From positions 9,043-73,042 of the forward strand of contig NZ_JBHUIW010000028.1 of NCBI RefSeq assembly GCF_042682915.1: 64,000 bases of DNA, in the 5' to 3' direction. The notes beneath the pieces were generated by a model. It was given only the letters and a program-made list of their open reading frames with translations, had not been told where the DNA came from and ran no database searches. Source of the DNA: Rhodoplanes azumiensis. Lineage in GTDB: Bacteria > Pseudomonadota > Alphaproteobacteria > Rhizobiales > Xanthobacteraceae. A program made the translations under genes and the position numbers. Positions 33,246 through 42,106 of this stretch are shown here, piece by piece. Positions within the stretch are counted from its first letter, which is position 1. Each line of letters opens with the position of its first letter.

Positions 33246-33773
33246 CTATGCCGGACCGGGCTGCGGCGCCTGATCCCGGAACAAGCCCACCTTGAGATCC
33301 ATTGCGCGATAAATGACCGAGCCGTCCGCCGACAGCCAGCCGTCGGCCACTCCGAGCACCAGGCGGGAGCGGACGACCCGCTTGATGTCGACGCCGTAGA
33401 CGACCTTACGGACGGTCGGAAGAACCTGACCCGTGAACTTCAGCTCGCCGAGCCCGAGCGCCCGCCCCTTGCCCTCCGCCCCGAGCCAGCCGAGGAAGAA
33501 GCCGAGCAGCTGCCACAGCGCATCCAGGCCGAGACAGCCCGGCATCACCGGGTCACCCTTGAAATGACAGGGGAAGAACCACAGGTCCGGCTTCACCTCG
33601 AGCTCGGCACGCACCAGACCCTTGCCGTGGTCGCCGCCCTGCTCGCCGATCTCGGCGATGCGGTCGAACATCAGCATCGGCGGCAGCGGGAGCTGCGGTC
33701 CTTCGGAGAACATTTCGCCCCGGCCACAAGCGAGAAGGTCTTCGTACTCGAAGCTCGACCGACGATTGTGCAT
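33246..33773 (-). CDS. fabA: 3-hydroxydecanoyl-ACP dehydratase/isomerase FabA
   Basis: Introduces the cis double bond into C10 acyl-ACP. 175 residues from ATG 33773; HFKGDPVMPGCLGLDALWQL contains the active-site His and Asp region. Divergent from irr, a well-conserved arrangement in Hyphomicrobiales. Confidence 0.96.
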   Translation of the reverse strand: MHNRRSSFEYEDLLACGRGEMFSEGPQLPLPPMLMFDRIAEIGEQGGDHGKGLVRAELEVKPDLWFFPCHFKGDPVMPGCLGLDALWQLLGFFLGWLGAEGKGRALGLGELKFTGQVLPTVRKVVYGVDIKRVVRSRLVLGVADGWLSADGSVIYRAMDLKVGLFRDQAPQPGPA

Positions 33774-33818
33774 TCCGTGAGTTCCCCGCGACCACCGACC
33801 CACCGGATCGGCCGCACT

Positions 33819-33846
33819 TCCCTAACACACGCGCCCGGACGGTCAA
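33819..33846 (-). promoter_or_regulatory. Candidate promoter of fabA-fabB
   Basis: Minus strand TTGACC (33846-33841), a 16-base spacer and TAGGGA (33824-33819). The leader to the fabA ATG would be about 40 bases. Confidence 0.4.
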
Positions 33847-33913
33847 ACCGCTCGCCGACAGGGCTGCGCACCGAAATTCACCATCCCCGGGGGTACGCGG
33901 AATTGCGATGCAT

Positions 33914-33953
33914 TTGCAAGAAGGTTGCAACAGCGAAACCACGCCGGTATGAT
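33914..33953 (+). promoter_or_regulatory. irr promoter with a doubled TTGCAA palindrome at the -35
   Basis: TTGCAA (33925-33930), a 17-base spacer and TATGAT (33948-33953) form a strong sigma70-like promoter. A second TTGCAA lies 5 bases upstream (33914-33919), making a TTGCAA-N5-TTGCAA dyad over the -35. The predicted start near 33960 excludes upstream in-frame starts for irr. Confidence 0.55.
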
Positions 33954-34002
33954 GCCTGATCAACAGGTCAATTGCCGGGCCAGGCACGCGAGTTCAGTCA
34001 CG

Positions 34003-34509
34003 ATGCAGAGGAATTCTCCGGCTTTGAACGCCGGTCTCGGATCCGCCAAGTCGGGGGACGCGGGGGCCTTCTTCGCTCAGCGTCCCGAGCTCAACGGGTG
34101 CCCCTGGCACGACGTGAAGAGCCTGCTGCGCGGCGTCGGCCTGCGGCCCACCCTGCAGCGCATGGCGCTGGGCTGGATCCTGTTCGGCAAGGGCCATCGG
34201 CACCTCACCGCCGAGATGCTCTACGAGGAGGCGTCGCGGGCGCGCGTTCCGGTGTCGCTCGCCACCGTCTACAACACCCTGCACCAGTTCACCGATGTCG
34301 GGCTGCTGCGCCAGGTCGCCGTGGACGGGTCGAAGACCTATTTCGACACCAACGTCTCCGAGCACCACCACTTCTTCCTCGAGGACAAGAACGCGCTCGT
34401 CGACATCCCGACGGTCGAGACCGAGATCGGCACCCTGCCGGCGCTCCCCGAAGGCTACGAGGTGGGCCGTGTCGACGTGGTCGTCCGTCTCAAGGCGAAG
34501 GGAAAGTAG
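34003..34509 (+). CDS. irr: Iron response regulator Irr (Fur family)
   Basis: Heme-responsive Fur-family regulator of iron and heme metabolism. 168 residues from ATG 34003. GCPWHDVKSLL carries the Cys-Pro heme regulatory motif that mediates heme-dependent degradation in Bradyrhizobium Irr. GLRPTLQRMALGWILFGKG and SLATVYNTLHQFTDVGLL form the winged helix, and SEHHHFFLED the His-rich second heme/metal site. Divergent from fabA. In a phototroph it may balance heme against bacteriochlorophyll precursors (inference). Confidence 0.95.
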   Translation: MQRNSPALNAGLGSAKSGDAGAFFAQRPELNGCPWHDVKSLLRGVGLRPTLQRMALGWILFGKGHRHLTAEMLYEEASRARVPVSLATVYNTLHQFTDVGLLRQVAVDGSKTYFDTNVSEHHHFFLEDKNALVDIPTVETEIGTLPALPEGYEVGRVDVVVRLKAKGK

Positions 34510-34544
34510 GCCGGGCCGCGACGCGGCGTCCCGAACGGGTTTCG

Positions 34545-34571
34545 AACGGCCGGGTGATCCCCGGCCGTTTT
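34545..34571 (+). terminator. Terminator after irr
   Basis: AACGGCCGGG (34545-34554), loop TGATC, CCCGGCCGTT (34560-34569) plus two more T. A perfect 10-bp stem 35 bp after the irr stop. Confidence 0.85.
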
Positions 34572-34974
34572 CATTCGTCGATACTGTCCTGCGACGTCCG
34601 CCGGTGCCGGACCGGCGCGCGGCACCGCCTGCGGATTGCGGCCGGCTCGGATCGCGTCGGGCCCGAGGCTCCACCTCGATGCCTCGGCCCGCGCGACGAG
34701 ACAGGACGGCCCCACAGGATGAGGGCCGGGAGCGCCGGCCCGGTGGGCTCCGGTCCGAGCGATCTCCGACCCGGTTCGTGTCCGGCCTAATTCGTTTCCG
34801 ACCGATGTCACATTCGACCCACGTCATGGCGCTTCTCGGCCGGTCGTGAATGCTGTCCGGCGTGCAGGCCGCTCGTGCCGGGCTACGAGCCACGTCGGTC
34901 GGCGCCCCGGGCGCGATGCGGTGCTGTTCATGATGCCGTCCGCGAACCGCGGGCGAACGCGCAGGAACACGTCC
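34572..34974 (+). other. 403-bp interval without a recognised gene
   Basis: Between the irr terminator and a small membrane-protein gene. Some frames are open but none shows protein-like composition. I see no RNA gene or repeat. Confidence 0.5.
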
Positions 34975-35493
34975 ATGCCGATCAAAGCCCATTACAGCAA
35001 GCCGAAGCTCGCCGTTCGGGCCGCCGTTCTCGGTTTCTTTCCGGTTCTGGGGATCGCGATCCTAGTGCTCGAAATTTACTTGCGGACGACAGGCCGAGAG
35101 ACGGGACCGATCGACTATCAGCTTTTTCTGTACGTTCCGCTGCTGCTACTGGTCGTGCCGATCGTCATCCGATACGTCCGGCGGATCTTCGACGACGCTC
35201 CGGTGCTGTCCATCGACGAGTCGGGCGTCTACGATCGACGGTGGCTCGACCGTCCGATTCCCTGGGACAAGATCACCTGGAGCGGCGTGGCGCGGATCGG
35301 CTTCCAATCGTCGATCTGGCTCAAGCTGGCGGTCCCGTTGAGCGACTACACGTCCGGAGGGGCCAAGCGCAGGCTCGCCAATCTCGGCGCCTTCACCGGG
35401 ATGCTGGTGGTCAATTGCTCGGACCTCGACGTCCGCGCCGAGGCGATCCAGGCCTGTATCGAACGATACCTGCCCCCGAAGCCGGCAGCGTGA
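34975..35493 (+). CDS. Small membrane protein, PH-like (STM3941-like)
   Basis: 172 residues from ATG 34975 (MPIKAHYSKPKLAV). Two hydrophobic helices (about 16-37 and 52-74) precede a soluble part with SIDESGVYDRRWLDRPIPWDKI, resembling the pleckstrin-like domain of STM3941-type proteins. Function unknown. A longer frame open to 34846 has an Arg-rich, unconvincing N-terminus. GC content is lower than in flanking genes. Confidence 0.7.
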   Translation: MPIKAHYSKPKLAVRAAVLGFFPVLGIAILVLEIYLRTTGRETGPIDYQLFLYVPLLLLVVPIVIRYVRRIFDDAPVLSIDESGVYDRRWLDRPIPWDKITWSGVARIGFQSSIWLKLAVPLSDYTSGGAKRRLANLGAFTGMLVVNCSDLDVRAEAIQACIERYLPPKPAA

Positions 35494-35505
35494 CGCCCCG
35501 GCCGG

Positions 35506-36132
35506 TCAATCCACCTTCTCGTTCGGATAGACGCCCCACAGGCGCTCCTGGGCGATCCAGCCGTCGAACTTGTCGCCGACGAACCGGCACCACCTGCCGT
35601 CGCAGCGCTTGACGGTGCCGACCACGCCGGGCTCGAGCCGCGCCGTCACCGGGCTTCCCGCATCGGCGTCGGACCGCACCGGGACGAGCTCGTCGCTGCC
35701 CTTGGCGCGCGCCACGAAGGCGGTGCGCTTGCCCGACAGCAGCGAGTGGTAGACCCAGCCCTCGGCGCCCTCCCAGTCGCGGATGCGACGCCAGTTCTCG
35801 TACTCGGCCGTGATCTCCACGGGCAGGCCGGAGCGGGTGTAGACCCAGGTGACGTCGTGGTCCTTGGTCGGGCCGGCCCGGACGTTGACGCGATCGGGCT
35901 TCAGGCTGACGAAGCGCGGCACCGGCAGTCCGGAGACTGCGCCCGTCGGCAGATCGGTGGCGCCGGCGGGGGCGCGGCTCATCGCCGCGACGACGAGCAC
36001 GGCGATGATCGCGAGCCCCGCGCGCGCCACGGCGCGGCGCGGCGAATCGCCGTCGATTGCATGACTCGGGCCCTGTCGGCGCGCCCCGGACGGGGCCCGG
36101 ACAGGGGATGTGTGGAGCCGGTTCTGGCGCAT
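35506..36132 (-). CDS. Exported SH3-domain protein
   Basis: 208 residues from ATG 36132. A hydrophobic segment (about 33-55) acts as signal or anchor. Two bacterial SH3-like repeats follow: RVNVRAGPTKDHDVTWVY with WRRIRDWEGAEGWVYHSLL, and SPVTARLEPGVVGTVKRC with WCRFVGDKFDGWIAQERLWG. Such proteins bind the cell wall or peptides. Convergent with the preceding gene (12 bp) and divergent from the dehydrogenase. Confidence 0.85.
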   Translation of the reverse strand: MRQNRLHTSPVRAPSGARRQGPSHAIDGDSPRRAVARAGLAIIAVLVVAAMSRAPAGATDLPTGAVSGLPVPRFVSLKPDRVNVRAGPTKDHDVTWVYTRSGLPVEITAEYENWRRIRDWEGAEGWVYHSLLSGKRTAFVARAKGSDELVPVRSDADAGSPVTARLEPGVVGTVKRCDGRWCRFVGDKFDGWIAQERLWGVYPNEKVD

Positions 36133-36287
36133 TGTGTTATCCCGGCCATCTGGTACAGAAGAGCCGGCAGGGTCCTTCTCGACGTGCCTCCGAGTGCGGA
36201 ATTCCAATGTCCGCGATGAGGGTTAAAGAGGGCTGAAAGACCGCGGCCGCCCGTTTCGGGCGATCTGCATGCGGTGGGGCGAACGAC

Positions 36288-37289
36288 ATGCCGAATCGGA
36301 AGAAGCCGGTCGTGGTGGTGACGCGAAAGCTGCCCGACAGCGTCGAGACCCGGATGCGGGAGCTGTTCGACACGCGGCTCAACATCGACGATACGCCGAT
36401 GACGCCGGCGGCCCTCGCCGAGGCGATGCAGGAGGCCGACGTGCTGGTCCCGACCGTGACGGACCGCATCGACGCGCACGCGCTGGGCCATGCCGGCGAG
36501 CGGCTCAAGCTGATCGCGAATTTCGGCAATGGTGTCGACAATATCGATGTCGGCGCGGCGCTCCAGCGCGGCATCACGGTGACCAACACGCCGGGCGTCC
36601 TCACCGAGGACACGGCCGACATGGCGATGGCGCTGATCCTCGCGGTGCCGCGGCGCCTCACCGAGGGCGCCGCCCTGATGATCGGCGACAAGGCCTGGAC
36701 CGGCTGGACGCCGACCTGGATGCTCGGCCACCGCATCTCCGGCAAGCGCCTCGGCATCATCGGCATGGGCCGTATCGGCCAGGCGGTGGCGCGCCGCGCC
36801 CGCGCCTTCGGGGTGCAGATCCACTATCACAATCGTCGCCGGGTGCCGGGCAAGATCGAGGAGGCGCTCGAGGCGACCTGGTGGGAGAGCCTCGACCAGA
36901 TGCTCGCCCGCATGGACATCATCTCGGTCAACTGCCCGCACACGCCGGCGACCTATCATCTCCTGTCGGCGCGGCGCCTGAAGATGCTCCAGAAGGGCGC
37001 CTACATCGTCAACACGGCACGCGGCGAGATCATCGACGAGAACGCGCTCGCCCGCATGATCGAGACCGGCGAGATCGCCGGTGCCGGGCTCGACGTGTTC
37101 GAGCACGAGCCGGCCGTGAACCCGAAGCTGATGCGCCTCGCGCGGAGCGGCAAGGTCGTGCTGCTGCCGCATCTCGGCTCGGCCACGATCGAGGGCCGGG
37201 TCGACATGGGCACCAAGGTGATCATCAACATCCAGACCTTCATGGACGGCCACCGGCCGCCCGACCGGGTGCTGCCCTCGATGCTGTGA
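36288..37289 (+). CDS. D-2-hydroxyacid dehydrogenase (glyoxylate/hydroxypyruvate reductase type)
   Basis: 333 residues. NAD(P) site LGIIGMGRIGQAVARRARAFG; catalytic Arg in NTARGEIIDENAL, Glu in VFEHEPAVNP and His in LLPHLGSAT complete the triad. Closest in type to D-glycerate dehydrogenase/glyoxylate reductase. It could supply D-glycerate for the glycerate kinase at 51.7 kb, but the two are not linked and substrate choice is an inference. Confidence 0.88.
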   Translation: MPNRKKPVVVVTRKLPDSVETRMRELFDTRLNIDDTPMTPAALAEAMQEADVLVPTVTDRIDAHALGHAGERLKLIANFGNGVDNIDVGAALQRGITVTNTPGVLTEDTADMAMALILAVPRRLTEGAALMIGDKAWTGWTPTWMLGHRISGKRLGIIGMGRIGQAVARRARAFGVQIHYHNRRRVPGKIEEALEATWWESLDQMLARMDIISVNCPHTPATYHLLSARRLKMLQKGAYIVNTARGEIIDENALARMIETGEIAGAGLDVFEHEPAVNPKLMRLARSGKVVLLPHLGSATIEGRVDMGTKVIINIQTFMDGHRPPDRVLPSML

Positions 37290-37713
37290 GGCGGCGGCGA
37301 CGGTCCGCCGCCGCGACGTGGCTCGCGCTGCCGGCGACCGGAATGCCGCGTGCGATGCGGCTGCCGCGCGGGCGTCGGAGCCGGTGTGTCGTCGCCGGCC
37401 GCATGGCCGCGCCGGCGATCTGCACCACACCCGTGCTCGGCCTCCTGCCCGCCGATTCCCCGTCGCGCGAGACGCTGCACGCGGCGCCGCGCCCGAGCCC
37501 GGTCGACCTCCTGCGGGCGCCGGCGTGCTGCCGCGCATCCAAGGGGTCGACGACCGGCTCCACCGGGGGGAGGATGCGCCGCCGCTCGCGGCGGAGTAGG
37601 GTGTGGGCGGCCCGGCGGTGCCGCGATGCGCCGCGGGTTCGTCACGGGCGAACCGCGACCGCCTTGGTGCGTTGATCCGCCGCCGACCGGCGGCGCGAGC
37701 GAGGAGGCAGACG
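37290..37713 (+). other. 424-bp interval without a recognised gene
   Basis: High-GC sequence following the dehydrogenase. Open frames exist on both strands but look like GC-driven artefacts. No terminator-like hairpin, RNA gene or repeat was recognised. Confidence 0.5.
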
Positions 37714-38145
37714 ATGGGACGCGTTGAGGAAGCCTTTCTGGGTGGACGGGCGCATCCCCAGAGGACGGAGCCGGCGGCAGCCGGCGCCGTCACGGCGTTC
37801 GACCGCGGTGCCGCCTGGGCGCGCGACGTCCTTCTTCCCGCGGTCGAGCGGGCGAACGGCGAGCTCGGCGCCCACGGGGTGCAGTTCCGGGTCGACACCA
37901 ATCTCGATCCGCGCTCGACCAACCACGCCCACGTCGACGTCTGGATCGCCCCGACCAGCGAGCCGAGCGGCGGCGCGCCGCACGGCCTGCGCCACTCGAT
38001 CAACGTGCGGGACGGCCGCGAGGTCTGGCTCTACCGGCACGGCGACGCCGGCCAGCTCCTCGGCACCGTCGACGAGATGACGACCGAGGCCTGCGAGACG
38101 CTGCTCGCCCGCGCGGCCGGCGATTACGCCCGCACGATGGGGTGA
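37714..38145 (+). CDS. Hypothetical protein
   Basis: 143 residues, ATG 37714 with GAGGAGG 7 bases upstream, so probably real. No family recognised. It looks soluble and alpha/beta: helix FDRGAAWARDVLLPAVERAN, then strands VQFRVDTNLD, AHVDVWIAP, LRHSINVRDGREVWLYRHG, and a C-terminal helix with TEACETLLARAAGDYARTM. No signal peptide, no cysteine pair. Confidence 0.7.
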   Translation: MGRVEEAFLGGRAHPQRTEPAAAGAVTAFDRGAAWARDVLLPAVERANGELGAHGVQFRVDTNLDPRSTNHAHVDVWIAPTSEPSGGAPHGLRHSINVRDGREVWLYRHGDAGQLLGTVDEMTTEACETLLARAAGDYARTMG

Positions 38146-38868
38146 GCGGGCGGTCGCAGCAGCCCTGGTCGCAGGGTGCCGAGCATTCGCCCGTCCCCGG
38201 GCCGGCGCCGGCACGATCTCGGCGGTTTCGTTCTGTACGGAGGCCGGTGCGGCGGCGCGGAGACGATGGTCCTTCGCAGCGAGGACACCGGCGAACCGAT
38301 TGCGACACGGGGGCGCCGATGGCCCGGTGAACGGCGCGGCGACGCGGTCGAGGTGGCGCGACTGGTCGTTGTCGTCCGGCGTGAACCGTTCCGCCGTCGG
38401 CTGGGGGCTTCCACGGTCACCCGGCCCGATCGGTTCCGCCCTGCATCGGGGACACGACCGGCGTCGCGCCTTGCGGCCAGCCGCTCCGGAAACGGCTCGC
38501 GCCGATGTCCGCGCGCGCCGTCCCGATCCGTTCGCGTGTCGACCCTGATCGGTCCTCCGCAAGCCGACCTCCCTTGAGTCACCGACGATGCGATCCGGGA
38601 GTCCGGACCCGGACGGAGATCTCGACCATCCGCCGACGGACCGCCCGCGCGGGGCCGAGCGGAGAGTGGACCATTGCCGAGCGCCACGACATCGTCGCAG
38701 CGCAAGATGGCGTCACCGCGCTGCACAGTCGTTGGGCAAATTCGCGAACTGCCTTCGCAAACGGCGAAATCAGCATGACCGAGATTGGCATTCCCGCGCG
38801 TCGCGGCCGGTTCGTAGCATGTGATCACGTCGGCCGGACCGCACGGCCCACCGAAAAAGGCGCAGCGC
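38146..38868 (+). other. 723-bp interval without a recognised gene
   Basis: GC-rich, with several open frames on both strands lacking coding character. It presumably contains the promoter of the catabolic gene set that follows. No repeat, RNA or transposon remnant was recognised. Confidence 0.5.
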
Positions 38869-39612
38869 GTGGACGCTCTCGGCTATCGCAAGAAGATCGG
38901 CATCGTCGTGCCCTCCACCAATACGGTGGTCGGGCCCGAATGCGAGGCGCTGCGGCCGCGCGGCGTCACCAACCACGTCGGCCGCCTCACGCTGGAGAAC
39001 AAGCCGATCGAGGCGAGCGACGCCGGCTTTCTGGCCCACGTCCAGCGCATGCGCGACGGCATCTTCCCGGCCATCGACCAGGTGATGACCTGCGCGCCCG
39101 ACCACGTGATCATGGCGGTGGCGATCGAGGCCTTCACAGGCGGCGTTGCCGGTGCGGCGGCCTTGCAGGCCGATCTGGAAAAGCGCGCCGGCGTCGGCGT
39201 CTCGATGGGCTCGACCGCGGCGACGGCGGCGCTGACGGCTTTCGGGGCGAAGCGCATCGCCGTCCTCACCCCGCATCAGCCGAAAGGCGACGAGACGGTC
39301 GCGTCCTATCTGACCGAGGCCGGCTTCGACGTGAAGCGCATCGTCGGCCTGCGCTGCGCCTCGCCGTTCGCCATCGCGCAGGTGCAGCCGGCGACCTTGC
39401 GCAAGGTGCTGCGCGAGATCGACGGCGACGACATCGACGCCATCCTGCAGGTCGGCACGAACCTTGCGAACGGCGCCGTCGCGGCCGAGGCGGAGCGCTG
39501 GCTCGGCAAGCCGGTGCTCGCCATGAACGTCGTCACCTATTGGGACGCGCTGCGCCGCAGCGGCATCGACGACCGGCTCTACGGCTTCGGCCGGGTGCTG
39601 GAAGAGTTTTGA
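38869..39612 (+). CDS. Asp/Glu racemase superfamily protein (maleate isomerase/arylmalonate decarboxylase-like), cysteine-poor
   Basis: 247 residues from a GTG at 38869 with AAAAAGG upstream; an in-frame ATG at 38821 is possible. The fold is indicated by KKIGIVVPSTNTVVGPECEA, DHVIMAVAIEAFTGG, VSMGSTAATAAL, IAVLTPHQPKGDE and ILQVGTNLANG. In maleate isomerases and Asp/Glu racemases two cysteines act in catalysis; here both positions (VAIEAF and QVGTNL) lack Cys, so chemistry must differ. First of a three-gene set with a flavin monooxygenase (10 bp downstream) and a solute-binding protein. Confidence 0.8.
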   Translation: MDALGYRKKIGIVVPSTNTVVGPECEALRPRGVTNHVGRLTLENKPIEASDAGFLAHVQRMRDGIFPAIDQVMTCAPDHVIMAVAIEAFTGGVAGAAALQADLEKRAGVGVSMGSTAATAALTAFGAKRIAVLTPHQPKGDETVASYLTEAGFDVKRIVGLRCASPFAIAQVQPATLRKVLREIDGDDIDAILQVGTNLANGAVAAEAERWLGKPVLAMNVVTYWDALRRSGIDDRLYGFGRVLEEF

Positions 39613-39622
39613 GGAGCCGCGA

Positions 39623-40816
39623 ATGGCGCAGGAGCGCGTCGTCGTCGTCGGAGCGGGGCCGACCGGGCTGACGGCGGCGCTGTTCCTGGCGCGCGCCGGC
39701 GTGCCCGTCACGGTGCTGGAGGCGCGCAGCGAGATCTACGAGGATCCGCGCGCCGCGACGTTCCATCCGCCGACGCTCGAGATGTACGCCGACACCGGCG
39801 TCACGGCCGAGCTGCACGCCCGCGGCATCCTCTGCCCGCAATGGCAGTTCCGCGGCCGCGACGAAGGGCTGGTCGCGCAGTTCGACCTCGGCCTTATCGC
39901 CGACGTGACGCCCTATCCGTACCGGCTGCAGTGCGAGCAGCACAAGCTGGTCGCGATCCTGACCGACCGGCTCGCCGCCTTCCGCAACGTCGACATCCGC
40001 TACGGCGCGCCGGCCGCGACCGTGACCCAGGACGCCGCCGGCGCCGCCGTGATCCTGGAGAACGGCGAGGCGGTGCGCGGCGCCTATGTGATCGGCGCCG
40101 ACGGTGGCCGCAGCGTGGTGCGCAAGTCGCAGGAGATCGATTTCGAGGGCTTCACGTATCAGGAGCGATTCCTCGTCGTCACCACGACGTTCGACTTCGC
40201 CCGGCGCGGCTTCGCCTATTCCTGCTACGTGTCGGATCCGCGCGAGTGGTGCGCCCTGTTCAAGGTGCCGGGCGAGGGTCCGCCCGGCCTGTGGCGCGTC
40301 GTCTTCCCGACGCCACCCGAGGCGGCCGCCGAGGATCTGCTGGACCCCGTCGGCGCCGAGACCAGAGTGCGCGGCTTCCTCGCCACCGACGAGCCCATAA
40401 AGATCGTCCACACCAATCTCTACACGGTCCACCAGCGGGTCGCGGCGACCTACCGGCGCGGCCGCGTGCTGCTCGCCGGCGATGCGGCTCACGTCAACAA
40501 TCCGCTCGGCGGCATGGGCATGAACTTCGGCATTCACGACGCGGTCAGCCTCGCCGGCGCGCTCGTGCGCGTGCTCGGCGGCGCGCGCGACGATCTGCTC
40601 GACCGCTACGACCGGCAGCGCCGCCACGTCGCCAACGCGTTCCTGCAGGCGATGACCATCCAGAACAAGCGCGTGCTCGAGGAGAAGGATCCGGCGGTCC
40701 GCGAGGCCCGCCTGAGCGAGCTGCGCGACACCGCCGCGGACCCCGCCAAGGCCCGCCCGTTTCTCATGCGAACGGCGATGATCGAGGGGCTGCGCGCCGC
40801 AGCCGCCGTCGACTGA
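39623..40816 (+). CDS. FAD-dependent class A monooxygenase
   Basis: 397 residues, GAGGAG before the ATG. PHBH-type motifs: VVVVGAGPTGLTAALFLARAG (FAD dinucleotide fold, N-terminus, given here in part), GADGGRSVVR (DG motif) and LAGDAAHVNNPLGGMGMN (GD motif). It presumably hydroxylates an aromatic or heteroaromatic acid. Follows the racemase-fold gene by 10 bp, so they are co-transcribed. Substrate unknown. Confidence 0.9.
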   Translation: MAQERVVVVGAGPTGLTAALFLARAGVPVTVLEARSEIYEDPRAATFHPPTLEMYADTGVTAELHARGILCPQWQFRGRDEGLVAQFDLGLIADVTPYPYRLQCEQHKLVAILTDRLAAFRNVDIRYGAPAATVTQDAAGAAVILENGEAVRGAYVIGADGGRSVVRKSQEIDFEGFTYQERFLVVTTTFDFARRGFAYSCYVSDPREWCALFKVPGEGPPGLWRVVFPTPPEAAAEDLLDPVGAETRVRGFLATDEPIKIVHTNLYTVHQRVAATYRRGRVLLAGDAAHVNNPLGGMGMNFGIHDAVSLAGALVRVLGGARDDLLDRYDRQRRHVANAFLQAMTIQNKRVLEEKDPAVREARLSELRDTAADPAKARPFLMRTAMIEGLRAAAAVD

Positions 40817-40936
40817 ACGCCGTCGCGCCCCAAGGGACGACACCCCCTTCGAGGAGGACATTCACGAGGGTCGATCGCAACTGACGGGACCGGGACCCGC
40901 CGCGCGCGAGAGCACAAGGTCGGAGCGGAGCGAGAT

Positions 40937-41923
40937 ATGACGACACGACGTGCGCTGCTGAAGTCGCTGGCGGCCGGAGCCATGGTGGCCGGGGCCGGAC
41001 CCCTGGGCCTGCCGCTGTCGGCGCGGGCGAGCGGCTGGCCGGACCGGCCGGTCCGCATCCTGGTGCCGTTCGCGGCCGGCGGAAACACCGACGGCATCGC
41101 CCGTCTGCTCGCCGCCCATCTGAGCGAGCGGCTCGGCCAGCAGTTCGTGGTCGAGAACCGCACCGGCGCGGGTGGCACCATCGCGGCCGAGGCGACGGCG
41201 CGATCGCCCGCCGACGGCTACACCCTGATGGTCGCGGCCGTCGCCCAGATGGCCGTGTTCCCGGCGATCAAGAAGACGAACTACGATCCGCTGACCGACT
41301 TCACGGCGATCAGCAACGTCGCCAGCAACCCGTTCTGCCTGGTCGTCCACCCGTCCTTCCCGGCCCAGACGCTGCCCGAGCTCGTCGCCTACGTGAAGGA
41401 GCGCCCCGGCAAGGTCGTCTACGCCTCCGGCGGCAACGGCAGCATCAGCCATCTCACCATGGCGCTGTTCGTCAAGCGCGCCGGCCTCGACATGATGCAC
41501 ACGCCCTATCGGGGCGGCGCGCCGGCCGTCGCCGACGTGATCGCCGGCCATGTGCCGATGTATTTCGGCAATCTCTCGGAGGCGCTGCCGCATGCCGGCG
41601 GGGCGCTGCGCGCGATCGCCGTATCGGGCGCCACCCGCGCGCCCAAGCTGCCGGCCGTGCCGACCGTCGCCGAGCAGGGCTATCCGGGCTTCAAGACCGA
41701 CACCTGGAACGGCCTGATCGCGCCGGCCGGCACCCCGAAGGAGATCGTCGACCTCCTCGCCCGCGAGGTGAAGGCGGCCCTGAAGGAGAAGAAGACGCTG
41801 GAGCAGCTCGACAGCTTCGGGGTCGACCCGATCGGCTCCACGCCGGACGAGTTCAAGGCGACCATCGCGGCCGACGTCGCCCTGTGGCGCGAGGCCGTCA
41901 AGGACGCCAACGTGTCGCTGTAG
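40937..41923 (+). CDS. Tripartite tricarboxylate-type (Bug) solute-binding protein
   Basis: 328 residues with a twin-arginine-like signal (MTTRRALLKSLAAGAMVAG) and the family core PDRPVRILVPFAAGGNTD, VVENRTGAGGTIAAEA, HTPYRGGAPAVADVIAG and PTVAEQGYPGF. A periplasmic receptor, probably for an organic acid. No TctA/TctB membrane partner is adjacent, as is common for these orphan Bug proteins. Likely the receptor for the substrate of the two upstream enzymes. Confidence 0.92.
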   Translation: MTTRRALLKSLAAGAMVAGAGPLGLPLSARASGWPDRPVRILVPFAAGGNTDGIARLLAAHLSERLGQQFVVENRTGAGGTIAAEATARSPADGYTLMVAAVAQMAVFPAIKKTNYDPLTDFTAISNVASNPFCLVVHPSFPAQTLPELVAYVKERPGKVVYASGGNGSISHLTMALFVKRAGLDMMHTPYRGGAPAVADVIAGHVPMYFGNLSEALPHAGGALRAIAVSGATRAPKLPAVPTVAEQGYPGFKTDTWNGLIAPAGTPKEIVDLLAREVKAALKEKKTLEQLDSFGVDPIGSTPDEFKATIAADVALWREAVKDANVSL

Positions 41924-41975
41924 GAGAACCGCGGCGTCCGGATACCGTCCCGCCGGTGCGCAGTGACCTCGATCC

Positions 41976-42019
41976 GTCATCCTGAGCCGCCCGGCGGGAG
42001 CCGGGCCTCGCAGGACGAC
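41976..42019. repeat. REP-like palindromic intergenic element
   Basis: Outer arms GTCATCCTGAG (41976-41986) and CTCGCAGGACGAC (42007-42019) flank an inner hairpin GCCCGG-N6-CCGGGC (41989-42006). A related element occurs at about 49455-49578, so this appears to be a dispersed family. Confidence 0.65.
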
Positions 42020-42106
42020 GGCCGGAGCGCCTCGACCGTCGCCCTTCGACGACCGCGCTGTGCGCGGCCACTTCGGGGCGACGGAGCAACGTGGTGCCCG
42101 ATCGCC

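Noticed and set aside
33925..34002. Upstream starts for irr (TTG 33925, ATG 33949)
   Set aside because: They lie within or before the predicted promoter and -10 box.
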